Assembly: GCF_007748095.1 (NCBI RefSeq)
Contig: NZ_CP036287.1
Coordinates: 496,001-560,000 of the forward strand
Origin: Engelhardtia mirabilis
GTDB taxonomy: Bacteria > Planctomycetota > UBA1135 > GCA-002686595
DNA length: 64,000 nucleotides
Direction of reading: 5' to 3'
Shown: piece by piece, positions 17,474 to 25,222 of the stretch
Layout of the letters: every line of letters begins with the position of its first letter
Numbering within the stretch: position 1 is the first letter of the stretch
Program-made: the position numbers and the translations under genes
Notes under the pieces: model-generated
What the model was told of the DNA's origin: nothing
The model's input: only the letters and a program-made list of their open reading frames with translations
The model's database searches: none

Positions 17474-18082
17474 TCAATGCTCCTCGCGGGGCAGGTCGGA
17501 GGATCCCCGCAGCTCCGCCAGCGCCAGGTCGGCGGCGGCCTCCAGGTCCGGCCAGATCCCGTGACCGGGCGCTCGGGGACTCGCTTGGACCTTCAGCCAC
17601 GTGGTATCGGTCGCTTCATCCCGGGCGTCGATCACCAGCCGCAGCTGCACCGGCTCGAGGGTCACGAAGGCGTCGATCAGGTCGATCGTGCCTTCGAAGC
17701 GGCCGTCACCGACGGATCGCATCCGGACCTGCGCGGGGTCGTCGCCAACATCGGCGTCCTTGCCCTGCGCGACAGCGAAGATCAAACCGTCGTAGTAGAG
17801 CTCGAAGATCGCGGTCAACCGCGCAGCGTCCAAGCCTGACTCTTCCAACCGCAGGGCGAAGGCATAGGACCAATATTGCTCCGATGCAGCGTCGAACATA
17901 CCCGGCGCGAAGAGCAACTGCTCGTCGCCGGCCGGCATGTCCGGTGCAAACCCTGGCGGGAGCGGGATCACCTCCCGCGCCCAAGAGTCGAGATCGGCGG
18001 GCTGGCGCGTCGTATCGAGAGCCGGCGTCGAACCGCAGGCGCTGAGCAGCAGCAGAATCGATGTGGGGAGGAACCTGGCCAT
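17474..18082 (-). CDS. Predicted lipoprotein of unknown function
   Basis: 202 residues with a lipoprotein signal (MARFLPTSILLLLSAC; lipobox cysteine 16). The mature part has two beta-rich halves with conserved-looking WSYAFALRLEESG and ELYYDGLI segments. I recognise no named family. Its stop codon is immediately followed by the ATG of the Gfo/Idh/MocA gene, so the pair is probably one operon. It diverges from the PagL-like gene across an 83-base promoter region. Confidence 0.7.
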   Translation of the reverse strand: MARFLPTSILLLLSACGSTPALDTTRQPADLDSWAREVIPLPPGFAPDMPAGDEQLLFAPGMFDAASEQYWSYAFALRLEESGLDAARLTAIFELYYDGLIFAVAQGKDADVGDDPAQVRMRSVGDGRFEGTIDLIDAFVTLEPVQLRLVIDARDEATDTTWLKVQASPRAPGHGIWPDLEAAADLALAELRGSSDLPREEH

Positions 18083-18165
18083 GGTCGTTCGAGTCCTGTT
18101 CTCGCGTGCAGATCGGCGACGGGGGGAGGGCTATCCTAGTGGCCCTCCTTCACGGGGACCTACCG

Positions 18166-19458
18166 ATGAAAGCCCTCCCGCTCCCACTCTCGACCGCCGC
18201 CTCCCTCGCAATCGGAGCCGTCGGTTTCGGGGCCATCGGATCGGGGGCGCAAGCGCGTGCCCAGGAACCCGTCGTGTTCGGCCACGATCCGCTCGCCGAG
18301 GGCTCGATCATCCTGACGGCCTTGACCGGCTGGCAGGGTTCGGACTCCGGCACGGACCTGGACCTGATCTCCGGACGCGTCGGCCTCGGCTACGCCTTCC
18401 GCGACCGCTTCGAGGTCGTGGGCGAGCTGGACGTCGGCTACTACGACCAGACCCTGGGCAGCGGTTCGCGCACGTCGATCGGACTGGGCCTCTCCGGCCT
18501 GGTGCGTTGGCACGTGCTTCGCGGCCGCGGCTGGAGCGCCTTCCTGGAGGGCGGCCTGGGCTTCGTGGCGTCCGAGGAGGCCGTGCCCTCCGGTGGGTCG
18601 CGCCTCAACGGAACCCGCCAAGCCGGAGTCGGAGTGGCCTTCGATGTGGGCGAGCGTTGGCGCTTGACCGTCGGCGTGCGCCAGGAGCACCTCTCGAACG
18701 GCGGCGGCCTCGGTCCGAACAACCCGACCTGGGACGGCTTCGGAGGCTACCTGGGCCTGGCCCTCGACCTGACGCCCGAGTACGCGCCGCCGGGGCCCCA
18801 GCGCGAGTACGGCTTGACGCCGCCCTGGGTCCGATCGACCCGCATCGAGGGACGCCTGGGTGAGGTCGGCGACGAGACCGCCGGCGGCGCCGCCGTGACC
18901 TTCGACAGCCGCTTGGTCGCCAACCTGCACGGTCAAGTGCGCGCAGGGATCGACATCGTCGACAGCGACGAGCTGCTCGAAGCCGGCGTGGCCCTCTACC
19001 TGCGGGGCGAGCGTGGGCTCTTCGGCCTAGCGCTCGACCACCAGGACCTGAACGCCTTCGAGGACGACGAGCTGACGGCCTTCACCGAGTTCTACGCCAA
19101 CGACCTGGTCACGGTTACCGGAGCCCTCGGCAGCGAGTGGCGCAGCGACTCCGCCAATCGCGTGGTCGGCGGCGTGGCCCTGCGCTTCTACCTGCTCGAG
19201 GGCCTGATGCTCGAGGGCGGCATCGCGGCGCGCGATCCCCTCGAAGACCTGGGCGCCGACTCGATCGAGGTGCCCCTGGGGATCGAGTACTCGCCCCGAC
19301 CCCTGCGCGAGTTGGGCCTGTCGCTCTTCGCCGAGGACGGACTGAACGACAACGCACGGGTGGTGGGCCTGCGTTGGACCCTGGGCGGTCCCTGGGGCGA
19401 GAGCGGCTCCCTGCGCGACCGCGACCGCTCGGCGGGGCCGCGCCGCACGCACTTCTAG
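18166..19458 (+). CDS. Outer-membrane protein with PagL-like (lipid A deacylase) domain plus second beta-barrel
   Basis: 430 residues with a signal peptide (about 1-32). Residues 45-200 show alternating amphipathic strands and the PagL-like motif QEH175-L-S177-N178-GGG followed by GPNNP. In PagL the histidine and serine of a similar H-x-S-N motif belong to the catalytic triad removing an acyl chain from lipid A. Residues 220-430 form a second set of barrel-like strands, which PagL lacks. The start at 18166 is chosen because it opens the signal peptide. The TAG stop is supplied by the first three bases of the 165-bp hairpin element, so the C-terminus may have been altered by the insertion. Lipid A deacylation is plausible, not shown. 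Confidence 0.65.
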   Translation: MKALPLPLSTAASLAIGAVGFGAIGSGAQARAQEPVVFGHDPLAEGSIILTALTGWQGSDSGTDLDLISGRVGLGYAFRDRFEVVGELDVGYYDQTLGSGSRTSIGLGLSGLVRWHVLRGRGWSAFLEGGLGFVASEEAVPSGGSRLNGTRQAGVGVAFDVGERWRLTVGVRQEHLSNGGGLGPNNPTWDGFGGYLGLALDLTPEYAPPGPQREYGLTPPWVRSTRIEGRLGEVGDETAGGAAVTFDSRLVANLHGQVRAGIDIVDSDELLEAGVALYLRGERGLFGLALDHQDLNAFEDDELTAFTEFYANDLVTVTGALGSEWRSDSANRVVGGVALRFYLLEGLMLEGGIAARDPLEDLGADSIEVPLGIEYSPRPLRELGLSLFAEDGLNDNARVVGLRWTLGGPWGESGSLRDRDRSAGPRRTHF

Positions 19459-19620
19459 TGTCCTGGATCAGAAATTCGGCGTCACTTCCCGGGCTCCGAT
19501 CGCCGCTGGCGTCACCAGCGCCTCCTCCGAGTATCGCAGCGGATACGCGTCGTCGGCGCGCCTAGCCAGCATCGATCGGACCTCCGGGAAGTGACGCCGA
19601 ATTTCTGATCCAGGACACTA
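19456..19620 (+). mobile_element. 165-bp hairpin MITE-like element, copy 2
   Basis: Full-length copy with perfect terminal inverted repeats of at least 37 bp, each end beginning TAGTGTCCTGG. It is flanked by TA on both sides, consistent with a TA target duplication. In the opposite orientation it is nearly identical to 11641-11805. Its first three bases serve as the stop codon of the preceding barrel gene, and the long hairpin could also terminate that transcript. It has no coding capacity. Confidence 0.8.
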
Positions 19621-19664
19621 GCCCGGTTCGGTCACGAGAATCCGCGCACGGCGGCGCTCGCGCG

Positions 19665-19720
19665 TCAGCCCAGCCCGATCAGCCCAGCCCGATCAGCGCG
19701 GCCCAATCAGCGCGGACCGA
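19665..19720. repeat. 4 x 14-bp tandem repeat at a gene 3' end
   Basis: Four contiguous 14-bp units: two identical TCAGCCCAGCCCGA copies, then TCAGCGCGGCCCAA and TCAGCGCGGACCGA. The last unit includes the TGA stop codon (as TCA on the plus strand) of the minus-strand lipoprotein gene. The array therefore appears to be a tandem expansion of that gene's 3' end, with each unit carrying a stop in the same register or a shifted one. Confidence 0.8.
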
Positions 19721-20180
19721 GCAGCCCCAACACGTCGACCTCGCCGCGCGCCTTGGCTTCGGTCACTACCGTCAACCGGCGCTGCGCCAGGGGCGCGTCG
19801 CTGGACGAGCCGCTATAGGGGCGCTCGCCAAAGCGCACGAAGATCGGGCCGTCGCCGGAGAGCACCAGGATCGGCTCGAACGGCTCCGAACGCCCGTTGG
19901 CCGAGGTCGACAGGACGTGCTCGCCCGGCTCCACCTGGACCGCCACGAAGTCGCCCTCGCACATGCGCGCGACGCGTTCGCCGTCGAGCTTCACGACGGT
20001 GCTGGTCGAGCGCGAGTCGAAGCTCTCGTGGTCGGGGTAGTAGACGACGATCAGCGGGCCCTGCTTGTGGCCCACGTATTCCCAGACCGACATCTCCTCG
20101 CCCGCGGCGCAGCAACCCGGGAGAGACAGGGCGAGGGCGAGCCCGAGGGGGGCGAGGCAATCGATGCTCGGGGTATGCAT
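19707..20180 (-). CDS. Small lipoprotein, DUF2846-like
   Basis: 157 residues with a lipobox (LPGC, cysteine near 23). The mature domain contains VVKLDGERVARMCEGDFVAV and VEPGEHVLS segments, resembling the x-LDG...G-x-Y...PGEH pattern of DUF2846-type bacterial lipoproteins that form a small beta-sandwich. Function is unknown. It is divergent from the DJ-1/PfpI gene, with 57 bases between the two starts. The 3' end is embedded in a 14-bp tandem array. Confidence 0.65.
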   Translation of the reverse strand: MHTPSIDCLAPLGLALALSLPGCCAAGEEMSVWEYVGHKQGPLIVVYYPDHESFDSRSTSTVVKLDGERVARMCEGDFVAVQVEPGEHVLSTSANGRSEPFEPILVLSGDGPIFVRFGERPYSGSSSDAPLAQRRLTVVTEAKARGEVDVLGLLGPR

Positions 20181-20237
20181 GGGGCCCCAAGGTTAGCGAC
20201 TGGTGCGCGCCGGCGCCCCTGCCCGTAGGCTGGGCCC

Positions 20238-20843
20238 ATGCAGCGCCGCACGGTGGGAATCCTGGTCTTCGAGGGCGTCGAGGTGCTCGACTTCGCCGGC
20301 CCCTACGAGGTCTTCTCGCGCACCCGCCTCGTGCCGGGCTTGGCCTCGCGCCGCAGCGACGAGTCGGCCCCCTTCCGGCCGCTCTTGATCGGGCCCTCGA
20401 CGGACGTGGTGGTGGCCACCGGGGGCCTCAAGGTGGTCCCCGACCATGGCCTCGACGAGGCGCCCCACCTGGACCTCTTGCTGGTGCCCGGCGGCTTCGG
20501 CAGCCGCGCCCTCTTGGAGGACTCCCGCACCCTGACCTGGATCCTCGAGCGCTCCGCCGTCGCCGAACTGACCACGTCGGTCTGTAGCGGCGCGCTGGTG
20601 CTGGCGAAGCTGGGCCTGCTCAGCGGCCGACGCGCCACGACCCACCACGGGTCCTTCGACACCCTGGCGCAGATCGATCCCTCCATCGTCGTGCGCCGGG
20701 ACGAGCGCGTGGTCGAGGACGGGATCATCACCTCCGCCGGCGTCGCGGCCGGGATCGACATGTCCTTCCGCGTGGTCGAACTGCTGTGTGGCGTCGAGGT
20801 GGCCGACGAGACGGCGGCGTACATCGAGTACCCGCGCCCCTGA
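20238..20843 (+). CDS. DJ-1/PfpI family protein (isonitrile hydratase-like)
   Basis: 201-residue cytosolic protein with the class I glutamine-amidotransferase-like fold. The N-terminal VGILVFEGVEVLDFAGPYEVF is the signature of the AraC-N/InhA-type branch. The nucleophile elbow is SVC116-SGAL, with LAKLGLLSGRRATTHH downstream as in isonitrile hydratase and related AraC-associated domains. No DNA-binding domain is attached. The reaction cannot be fixed: isonitrile hydration, glyoxalase III-like or deglycase activities all occur in relatives. Confidence 0.85.
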   Translation: MQRRTVGILVFEGVEVLDFAGPYEVFSRTRLVPGLASRRSDESAPFRPLLIGPSTDVVVATGGLKVVPDHGLDEAPHLDLLLVPGGFGSRALLEDSRTLTWILERSAVAELTTSVCSGALVLAKLGLLSGRRATTHHGSFDTLAQIDPSIVVRRDERVVEDGIITSAGVAAGIDMSFRVVELLCGVEVADETAAYIEYPRP

Positions 20844-20877
20844 TCTCGGCGGCCGGCTGTTCCTGGCCACGCGCGGT

Positions 20878-20962
20878 ACTCCGCCGAACAGGGCACTCCG
20901 CCGAACAGGGCACTCCGCCGAACACGACCCTCCGCCGAACACGACCCTCCGCCGAACACGAT
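20878..20962. repeat. 5 x 17-bp tandem repeat
   Basis: Five contiguous 17-bp units of the form ACTCCGCCGAACAGGGC grading to CCTCCGCCGAACACGAC. Units 1-2 and 4-5 are near identical and unit 3 is the transition between types. On the minus strand the unit CGTGTTCGGCGGAGGGT continues the terminal codons of the adjacent secreted-protein remnant (I-V-F-G-G), so the array seems to have grown by slippage from that gene end. Confidence 0.85.
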
Positions 20963-21247
20963 CTGCAGCCCGGCCGTCAGGGCGCACCCCTGGGGCGCGG
21001 CCGGGTCGATCGCCGCACCCTGGACGTCGTTCGCGGCACCGACCAGGGCCGGGGAGTTCGGCACCGGCCGGCTGACCTGACCCATCCGCCGGCCAGCGAG
21101 TGAGCCACCGACGAGGGCGAGCCCGACCCGTTGCAAGAGCGGCGGCGCCACGTAGCCCGTGCCCCCCAACAGCGGGTAGTTGGCGGCATTGGCCCCGACC
21201 GCGTCGAAGGCCGAGCCGCTGGGCGCCGGCGACCGGTCCGAGGCTGG
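20963..21247 (-). pseudogene. C-terminal remnant of a secreted protein
   Basis: On the minus strand an open stretch of about 95 residues encodes AFDAVGANAANYPLLGG..., SPALVGAANDVQGAAID and DPAAPQGCALTAGLQIVFGG. The last part resembles the recurring C-terminal domain of planctomycete secreted proteins, in which a xxDPxAPxG segment precedes a short terminal strand. Upstream in frame there is a stop (TGA at 21250-21248) and no signal peptide. Downstream the frame runs into the 17-bp tandem array instead of a normal stop. The best reading is a decayed gene end. The rest of 20844-21459 holds no other recognisable gene. Confidence 0.5.
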
Positions 21248-21459
21248 TCAAGGGCATGAGACAACAGCACAGGCGCGTCGACTGCACGGGATCTCGATCG
21301 TCGATGGGGACTCGTCGCGCCGGGTGGAGCACCTGCACGGTCCATCAGCGAAGTGCCGCTGGTGTCGCGCCGAGATCCCGGGTTCCCGCGGCGCCGGGCC
21401 GGGACGGCCCCCCGGCGGATGCCCGCCGTTTGAGGTCGCCCCGGGCGTGAGACGTCGCT

Positions 21460-22449
21460 ATGGTCCGCTCCCGAAGCGAGCTACGCGCCTTGGACAAACT
21501 GCTCCAGAACATCCTGACCCCGCCGGTCCTGTTCTTCCTGCTCGGGATCATCGCGACCCTGGTGCGGTCGGACCTCGAGATCCCGCGGCCCATCACCCGC
21601 GCCCTGTCGCTGTACCTGCTCTTCTCGATCGGGATGCACGGTGGGGCGGAGCTGAGCGCGAGTGGCATGGGGGTCGAGACCCTGACCCTCTTGGGCGCGG
21701 CGGTCCTCTTGGCCTCGGTCGTGCCGCTGCTGGTCTTCCCGATCGTGCGCAAGCGCCTCAACCGCGTGGACGCGGCGGGTTTGGCGGCGACCTACGGCTC
21801 GATCAGTGCCGTCACCTTCGTGACCGCCGTGGGCTTCCTGAACGAGCACGGCACGCCCTTCAGCGGCGCGATCGTCGCCGCCATGGCCCTGATGGAGTCG
21901 CCGGCCATCGTGATCGGGGTCGTCATGGGCCAGTCGCGCGCGGGCGACGGGACGGACGCGCCCTGGCGCGACCTTTTGCGCGACGCCTTCCTGAACGGCA
22001 CCGTGATCCTGCTCTTGGGGAGCTTGGTGATCGGATTCCTGGGCGGCGACCAGGGCTGGGAGCGGGTCAAGCCCTTCGCCTACGAGCCCTTCTACGGGGT
22101 CCTGTGCCTGTTCCTGTTGGACATGGGCCTGGCTGCCGGCCGACGTCTGAGCGGCCTGCGCGAGTCGGGCGCCTTCCTGATCCTGTTCGGCCTCTTGGCG
22201 CCGCCGATCCAGGCCTGCCTGGCCATCGCCCTGGGCCTGGTCCTGGGCTTCCAGCCGGGTGACATCCTGCTGCTGGCGGTACTGGGCGGCAGCGCCAGCT
22301 ACATCGCCGTCCCCGCGGCCCTGCGAATCGCCCTGCCGGCGGCGAACCCGGGCATCTACGTGCCCCTCGCGCTAGCGGTCACCTTCCCCTTCAACATCAC
22401 CGTCGGCATTCCCCTGTACGACTTGATCATCCGGACCTTCACGAGCTGA
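21460..22449 (+). CDS. sbtA: SbtA-type sodium-dependent bicarbonate transporter
   Basis: 329-residue inner-membrane protein with about ten helices in two similar halves. Segments typical of the SbtA family (formerly DUF897) are visible: TPPVLFFLLGIIATLVRSDLE at the N-terminus, LLFSIGMHGGAELSASG near 57-73, the GSISAVTFVTAV and ESPAIVIGV pore segments, and GGSASYIAVPAALRIALPAANPG near the C-terminus. It imports bicarbonate with sodium in cyanobacteria. The stop overlaps the start of the PII-like sbtB gene (TGATG), a fusion of regulation and transport seen wherever the pair is complete. Substrate is inferred from family and partner. Confidence 0.88.
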   Translation: MVRSRSELRALDKLLQNILTPPVLFFLLGIIATLVRSDLEIPRPITRALSLYLLFSIGMHGGAELSASGMGVETLTLLGAAVLLASVVPLLVFPIVRKRLNRVDAAGLAATYGSISAVTFVTAVGFLNEHGTPFSGAIVAAMALMESPAIVIGVVMGQSRAGDGTDAPWRDLLRDAFLNGTVILLLGSLVIGFLGGDQGWERVKPFAYEPFYGVLCLFLLDMGLAAGRRLSGLRESGAFLILFGLLAPPIQACLAIALGLVLGFQPGDILLLAVLGGSASYIAVPAALRIALPAANPGIYVPLALAVTFPFNITVGIPLYDLIIRTFTS

Positions 22450-22742
22450 TGCAGTCAGTCAAACGGCTAGAGATCGTGATCGGTGCGCTGCAGTTGAAGC
22501 GCGTGGTCCAGGCGTTGCAGGCGGCGGGCGCCAAGGGCTACACCGTGATACCCGGGGCCAGCGGCGCGGGCGATCGCGGCATTCGCTGGGGCGACGATCC
22601 GGGGGGCAGCTCCGACAACCTGCTGTTGATCTGCGTGGTGGAGATCGCGGACGAGGAGCGCATCGTCGGGGCGGTGCGCCCCATGCTCGAGCGCTTCGGC
22701 GGGATCTGCCTGGTGACCGACGCCAAGTGGATCCACCACTGA
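22449..22742 (+). CDS. sbtB: SbtB-like PII-family regulator
   Basis: 97-residue ferredoxin-like PII-superfamily protein. KRLEIVIGALQLKRVVQALQAAGAKGYTVI is the first beta-alpha-beta unit, a glycine-rich T-loop equivalent (GASGAGDRGIRWGDDPGG) follows, and LLLICVVEIADEERIV is the second unit. Cyanobacterial SbtB binds adenine nucleotides including cAMP and plugs SbtA. The protein ends in TDAKWIHH without the CGPxGC redox tail found in some cyanobacterial SbtB proteins. Overlap with the sbtA stop indicates coupled translation. Confidence 0.85.
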   Translation: MQSVKRLEIVIGALQLKRVVQALQAAGAKGYTVIPGASGAGDRGIRWGDDPGGSSDNLLLICVVEIADEERIVGAVRPMLERFGGICLVTDAKWIHH

Positions 22743-22757
22743 GCGCCGCGTCCGCCG

Positions 22758-23138
22758 TCAGTTGCCGATCGTGACCCGTGCGCCGCGCTGCTCGCGCAGC
22801 CACTTCGCGGCACGCTCGGTCTGCGCGCCCTGCAAGATCACGTCCGTGCCCTCCACGCTGGCGCCGCAGCCCAGGGCCCGCTTCAGCTCGCGGGCGAGCA
22901 GCGCGAGGGCCTCTGGGTCGCCCACGAGACCGCTCACGCGGGTGACCGTCTTGCCCGCCCGCCCGCGCTTCTCGCGCTGCACCACGAGCTTCCCGCCGCC
23001 GGCCGCGGCCGGCGCTTCGTCGCCCGTCGGTTGCGGCGCCGTTTCAGGGATCGGCGCCGCACCCTGCGGCCGCAGGGCGGCGAAGGGATTGTGGACCAGG
23101 CCGTCCGGCGCGTCGTCCTGGGGTCGCTTGGGCTTCAT
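22758..23138 (-). CDS. SUI1/eIF1-like translation factor (YciH family)
   Basis: 126 residues. The first 48 are a disordered, proline- and alanine-rich leader. Residues 50-126 are a SUI1 domain: LVVQREKRGRAGKTVTRVSGL, LARELKRALGCGASVEG and IxLQGxQxERxxxWLREQG-type motifs, the basic loop being the ribosome-binding element in eIF1. Bacterial YciH proteins discriminate start codons or act under stress; the role here is inferred from them. The start at 23138 overlaps the stop of the upstream ion-channel gene by four bases, so the two are translated together. Confidence 0.85.
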   Translation of the reverse strand: MKPKRPQDDAPDGLVHNPFAALRPQGAAPIPETAPQPTGDEAPAAAGGGKLVVQREKRGRAGKTVTRVSGLVGDPEALALLARELKRALGCGASVEGTDVILQGAQTERAAKWLREQRGARVTIGN

Positions 23139-25078
23139 CGCGTGGCCTGGTCGGTCGAGAGCAGGATCAACTGGTCCTCGGCCGCAAGCTCCCATGTGCG
23201 GCTGCGGTCCGGGTTGAGCTGGGGCGCGCCGTCGCCGATGAGCAGGCCCAGGGCGGTCATGCCCGCTTCTCGCGCGCGCCGTTGGACCAAGGCGAAGTCC
23301 ACGCGCTCGCCGACCAAGCCGAACTCGGCGGCGGACTGCAGGTTGATCTCGGTCCCACCGGCGCAGAGCAGGGCGTCGTAGGCGCAGTGCAGCTCCGGTC
23401 GCAGGGCAACGTGGGCGATCAGATAGCTGAGCACTTGGGGAGTGACCAAGTACTCGTCGTGTTGGCGGTGGAACAGGTGCACGTTGTCCGGATCCAACAG
23501 CTCCACCAGCACCTCGGGCGGATCCTCCATGTGGTCCAGGTGCGAGCGCAGGAGCACGTAGCCGAGGATGGTGCGCGCGTCCGCGTCTTCGGACGAGTCC
23601 ATCCAGTCGCTGGCGATCATCGTGATGTTGTCGAAGCTGTCGAGGTCGACCTCGAGCAGGTCACTCTCCAGGGCGTAGTCGCCGTCGAGCTGCACGATGC
23701 GGACCCGCTCCGAGTCGAACGCCACGCGCGCGAGCCAGCGCTCGCGCTCCTCGACGGGGACCCGTGACATGACGGTGACCTCGAAGTCGCGGGCACTCGA
23801 CTGGCCCAGCTCCTCGGCCAAGGCGCCCAGCTTGTGGCTCCAGCCCAGGACCAGGATGCGGTGGGTCCTGCGCGTGGAACTCGGTCGCGGCGCGTGTGTG
23901 CGGACCTCGGTCCTGGGCTGGGTCGACGCGACAACGCGGGGGGCGCCCGCGTCGTAGCTTGGCGCCAGGAGCAGAAGCAAATCGTCGCGCCGGAGCTCCT
24001 CGGTCCCCGGTGGATCCAGGTGCGCGCGCCGCTCGGCGCCCTCCCCGCGCACCAGGCCCAGCACGACCGCAGTGGGGAAGGACTCGAGCAGGTCGCTCGG
24101 CCGCTGACCCGCGAGCTGGGGGAACGAGCGCAGGTAGATCGAGTTGCCGCGCCGGTGGGCCAAGAGGCCGAACAGCACCTGGGCCAGGGAGCGGTGACGC
24201 ACGCTCTGTGACAGGAGGCGGCTGATGGTGCGGTCGCTCGAGATGACCTCGACGTCGCCCTCGAAGGCGTTGCGAGCCAGGTTGGCCTTGAACGGGTCGA
24301 AGATCTCGGCCACCACCGATGGCCGGTCGTCGGCGGGGACATCGCGCAGCAGGCCCGACATGGTCAAGAGGGTCTTGACCACGCGCGTGTCCGAGCCGTC
24401 CGAACCGCCCGAATCGAAGTCGGCGCCGGGGACCAGGATCACCGAGGCCCGCCTCAGGTCCAGTCGCTCCAGGTGGTCGGGTTGCAGGGGCGAGCCCGAG
24501 CGCATGAAGATCTGACTGCGATTCCAATGCTCGCCGAGGTGATCGCGCAGCTCCTGGCGCAGGACCGCGTCGACCTCCTCGACCTGGATCACGATCCGCA
24601 GCCTGCTGGCGTCGGCGCTTTCGAGGAAGCGCTTCAGCCGACCCTGCGCGTTCAGCAACTGCAGCACGATCTCGGGCGTGCGGTTGCTCCAGCCGAGGAC
24701 GACCATGTGGTCGCGCATGGAGATCGGGGTCAGCCCGCTCTCGAGCTGCCGCATGGTGGTCGACAGCCACTGGGTCATGATCGCGATCAGCGAGCCCATG
24801 AAGAGCACGTAGCCGAGCACGGTCACGGTGGTCGAGATCACGCGCAGGGTCAGGCCCTCGTCGTCGCCCAGGTAGCCGGGGTCGGTCAGGCGCAGGAAGG
24901 CCCACCAGATGGCGTCGCCGGGTCCCTCGAACTGTGGGGTGGTCAGCCACGCCACGGTGCCGCCCAGGCCGGCCACCGCGACCACCAGGCAGATCATGAC
25001 CATCAGTTGGTGCAGGATCCCGCGCTGGATCCAGCGCTCGAGCAGGAAGCGACTTCGACGGAGTAGATTGGCGGTCAT
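23135..25078 (-). CDS. CASTOR/POLLUX-type ion channel with two RCK-like domains
   Basis: 647-residue membrane protein. Helix 1 is at about 25-47, a pore segment IWWAFLRLTDPGYLGDDEG at 57-75, and helix 2 at about 78-103. Two cytosolic Rossmann/RCK-like domains begin at HMVVLGWSNRTPEIVLQLL (about 124) and HRILVLGWSHKLGALAEEL (about 400). The GWS start of both domains is characteristic of CASTOR/POLLUX/DMI1 channels rather than ordinary TrkA. Plant members conduct cations, Ca2+ in recent work on CASTOR. The filter-like sequence differs from K+ channels' TVGYG, so selectivity is unknown. The ATG at 25078 is chosen as it opens the first helix region; an upstream extension would intrude into the divergent CNNM gene. 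Co-translated with the SUI1 gene. Confidence 0.85.
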   Translation of the reverse strand: MTANLLRRSRFLLERWIQRGILHQLMVMICLVVAVAGLGGTVAWLTTPQFEGPGDAIWWAFLRLTDPGYLGDDEGLTLRVISTTVTVLGYVLFMGSLIAIMTQWLSTTMRQLESGLTPISMRDHMVVLGWSNRTPEIVLQLLNAQGRLKRFLESADASRLRIVIQVEEVDAVLRQELRDHLGEHWNRSQIFMRSGSPLQPDHLERLDLRRASVILVPGADFDSGGSDGSDTRVVKTLLTMSGLLRDVPADDRPSVVAEIFDPFKANLARNAFEGDVEVISSDRTISRLLSQSVRHRSLAQVLFGLLAHRRGNSIYLRSFPQLAGQRPSDLLESFPTAVVLGLVRGEGAERRAHLDPPGTEELRRDDLLLLLAPSYDAGAPRVVASTQPRTEVRTHAPRPSSTRRTHRILVLGWSHKLGALAEELGQSSARDFEVTVMSRVPVEERERWLARVAFDSERVRIVQLDGDYALESDLLEVDLDSFDNITMIASDWMDSSEDADARTILGYVLLRSHLDHMEDPPEVLVELLDPDNVHLFHRQHDEYLVTPQVLSYLIAHVALRPELHCAYDALLCAGGTEINLQSAAEFGLVGERVDFALVQRRAREAGMTALGLLIGDGAPQLNPDRSRTWELAAEDQLILLSTDQATR

Positions 25079-25222
25079 CTGCGGTCGTCCATACCCGACG
25101 GGCGACCGGCAACCAAGCCTGGTGGCGGGGAAGGTCGCCGCGCCGAACCCCGATCGCCGCCGCCTGAAGTCAGCGCGGGCCCGCCCGTCCAGACCGCTCC
25201 TACCGTCGCCCAAGGCCCGACC

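Noticed and set aside
18080..18105. tRNA-like T-loop sequence GTTCGAGTCC
   Set aside because: No matching T-stem, acceptor stem or anticodon arm around it; it lies at the start of a lipoprotein gene.
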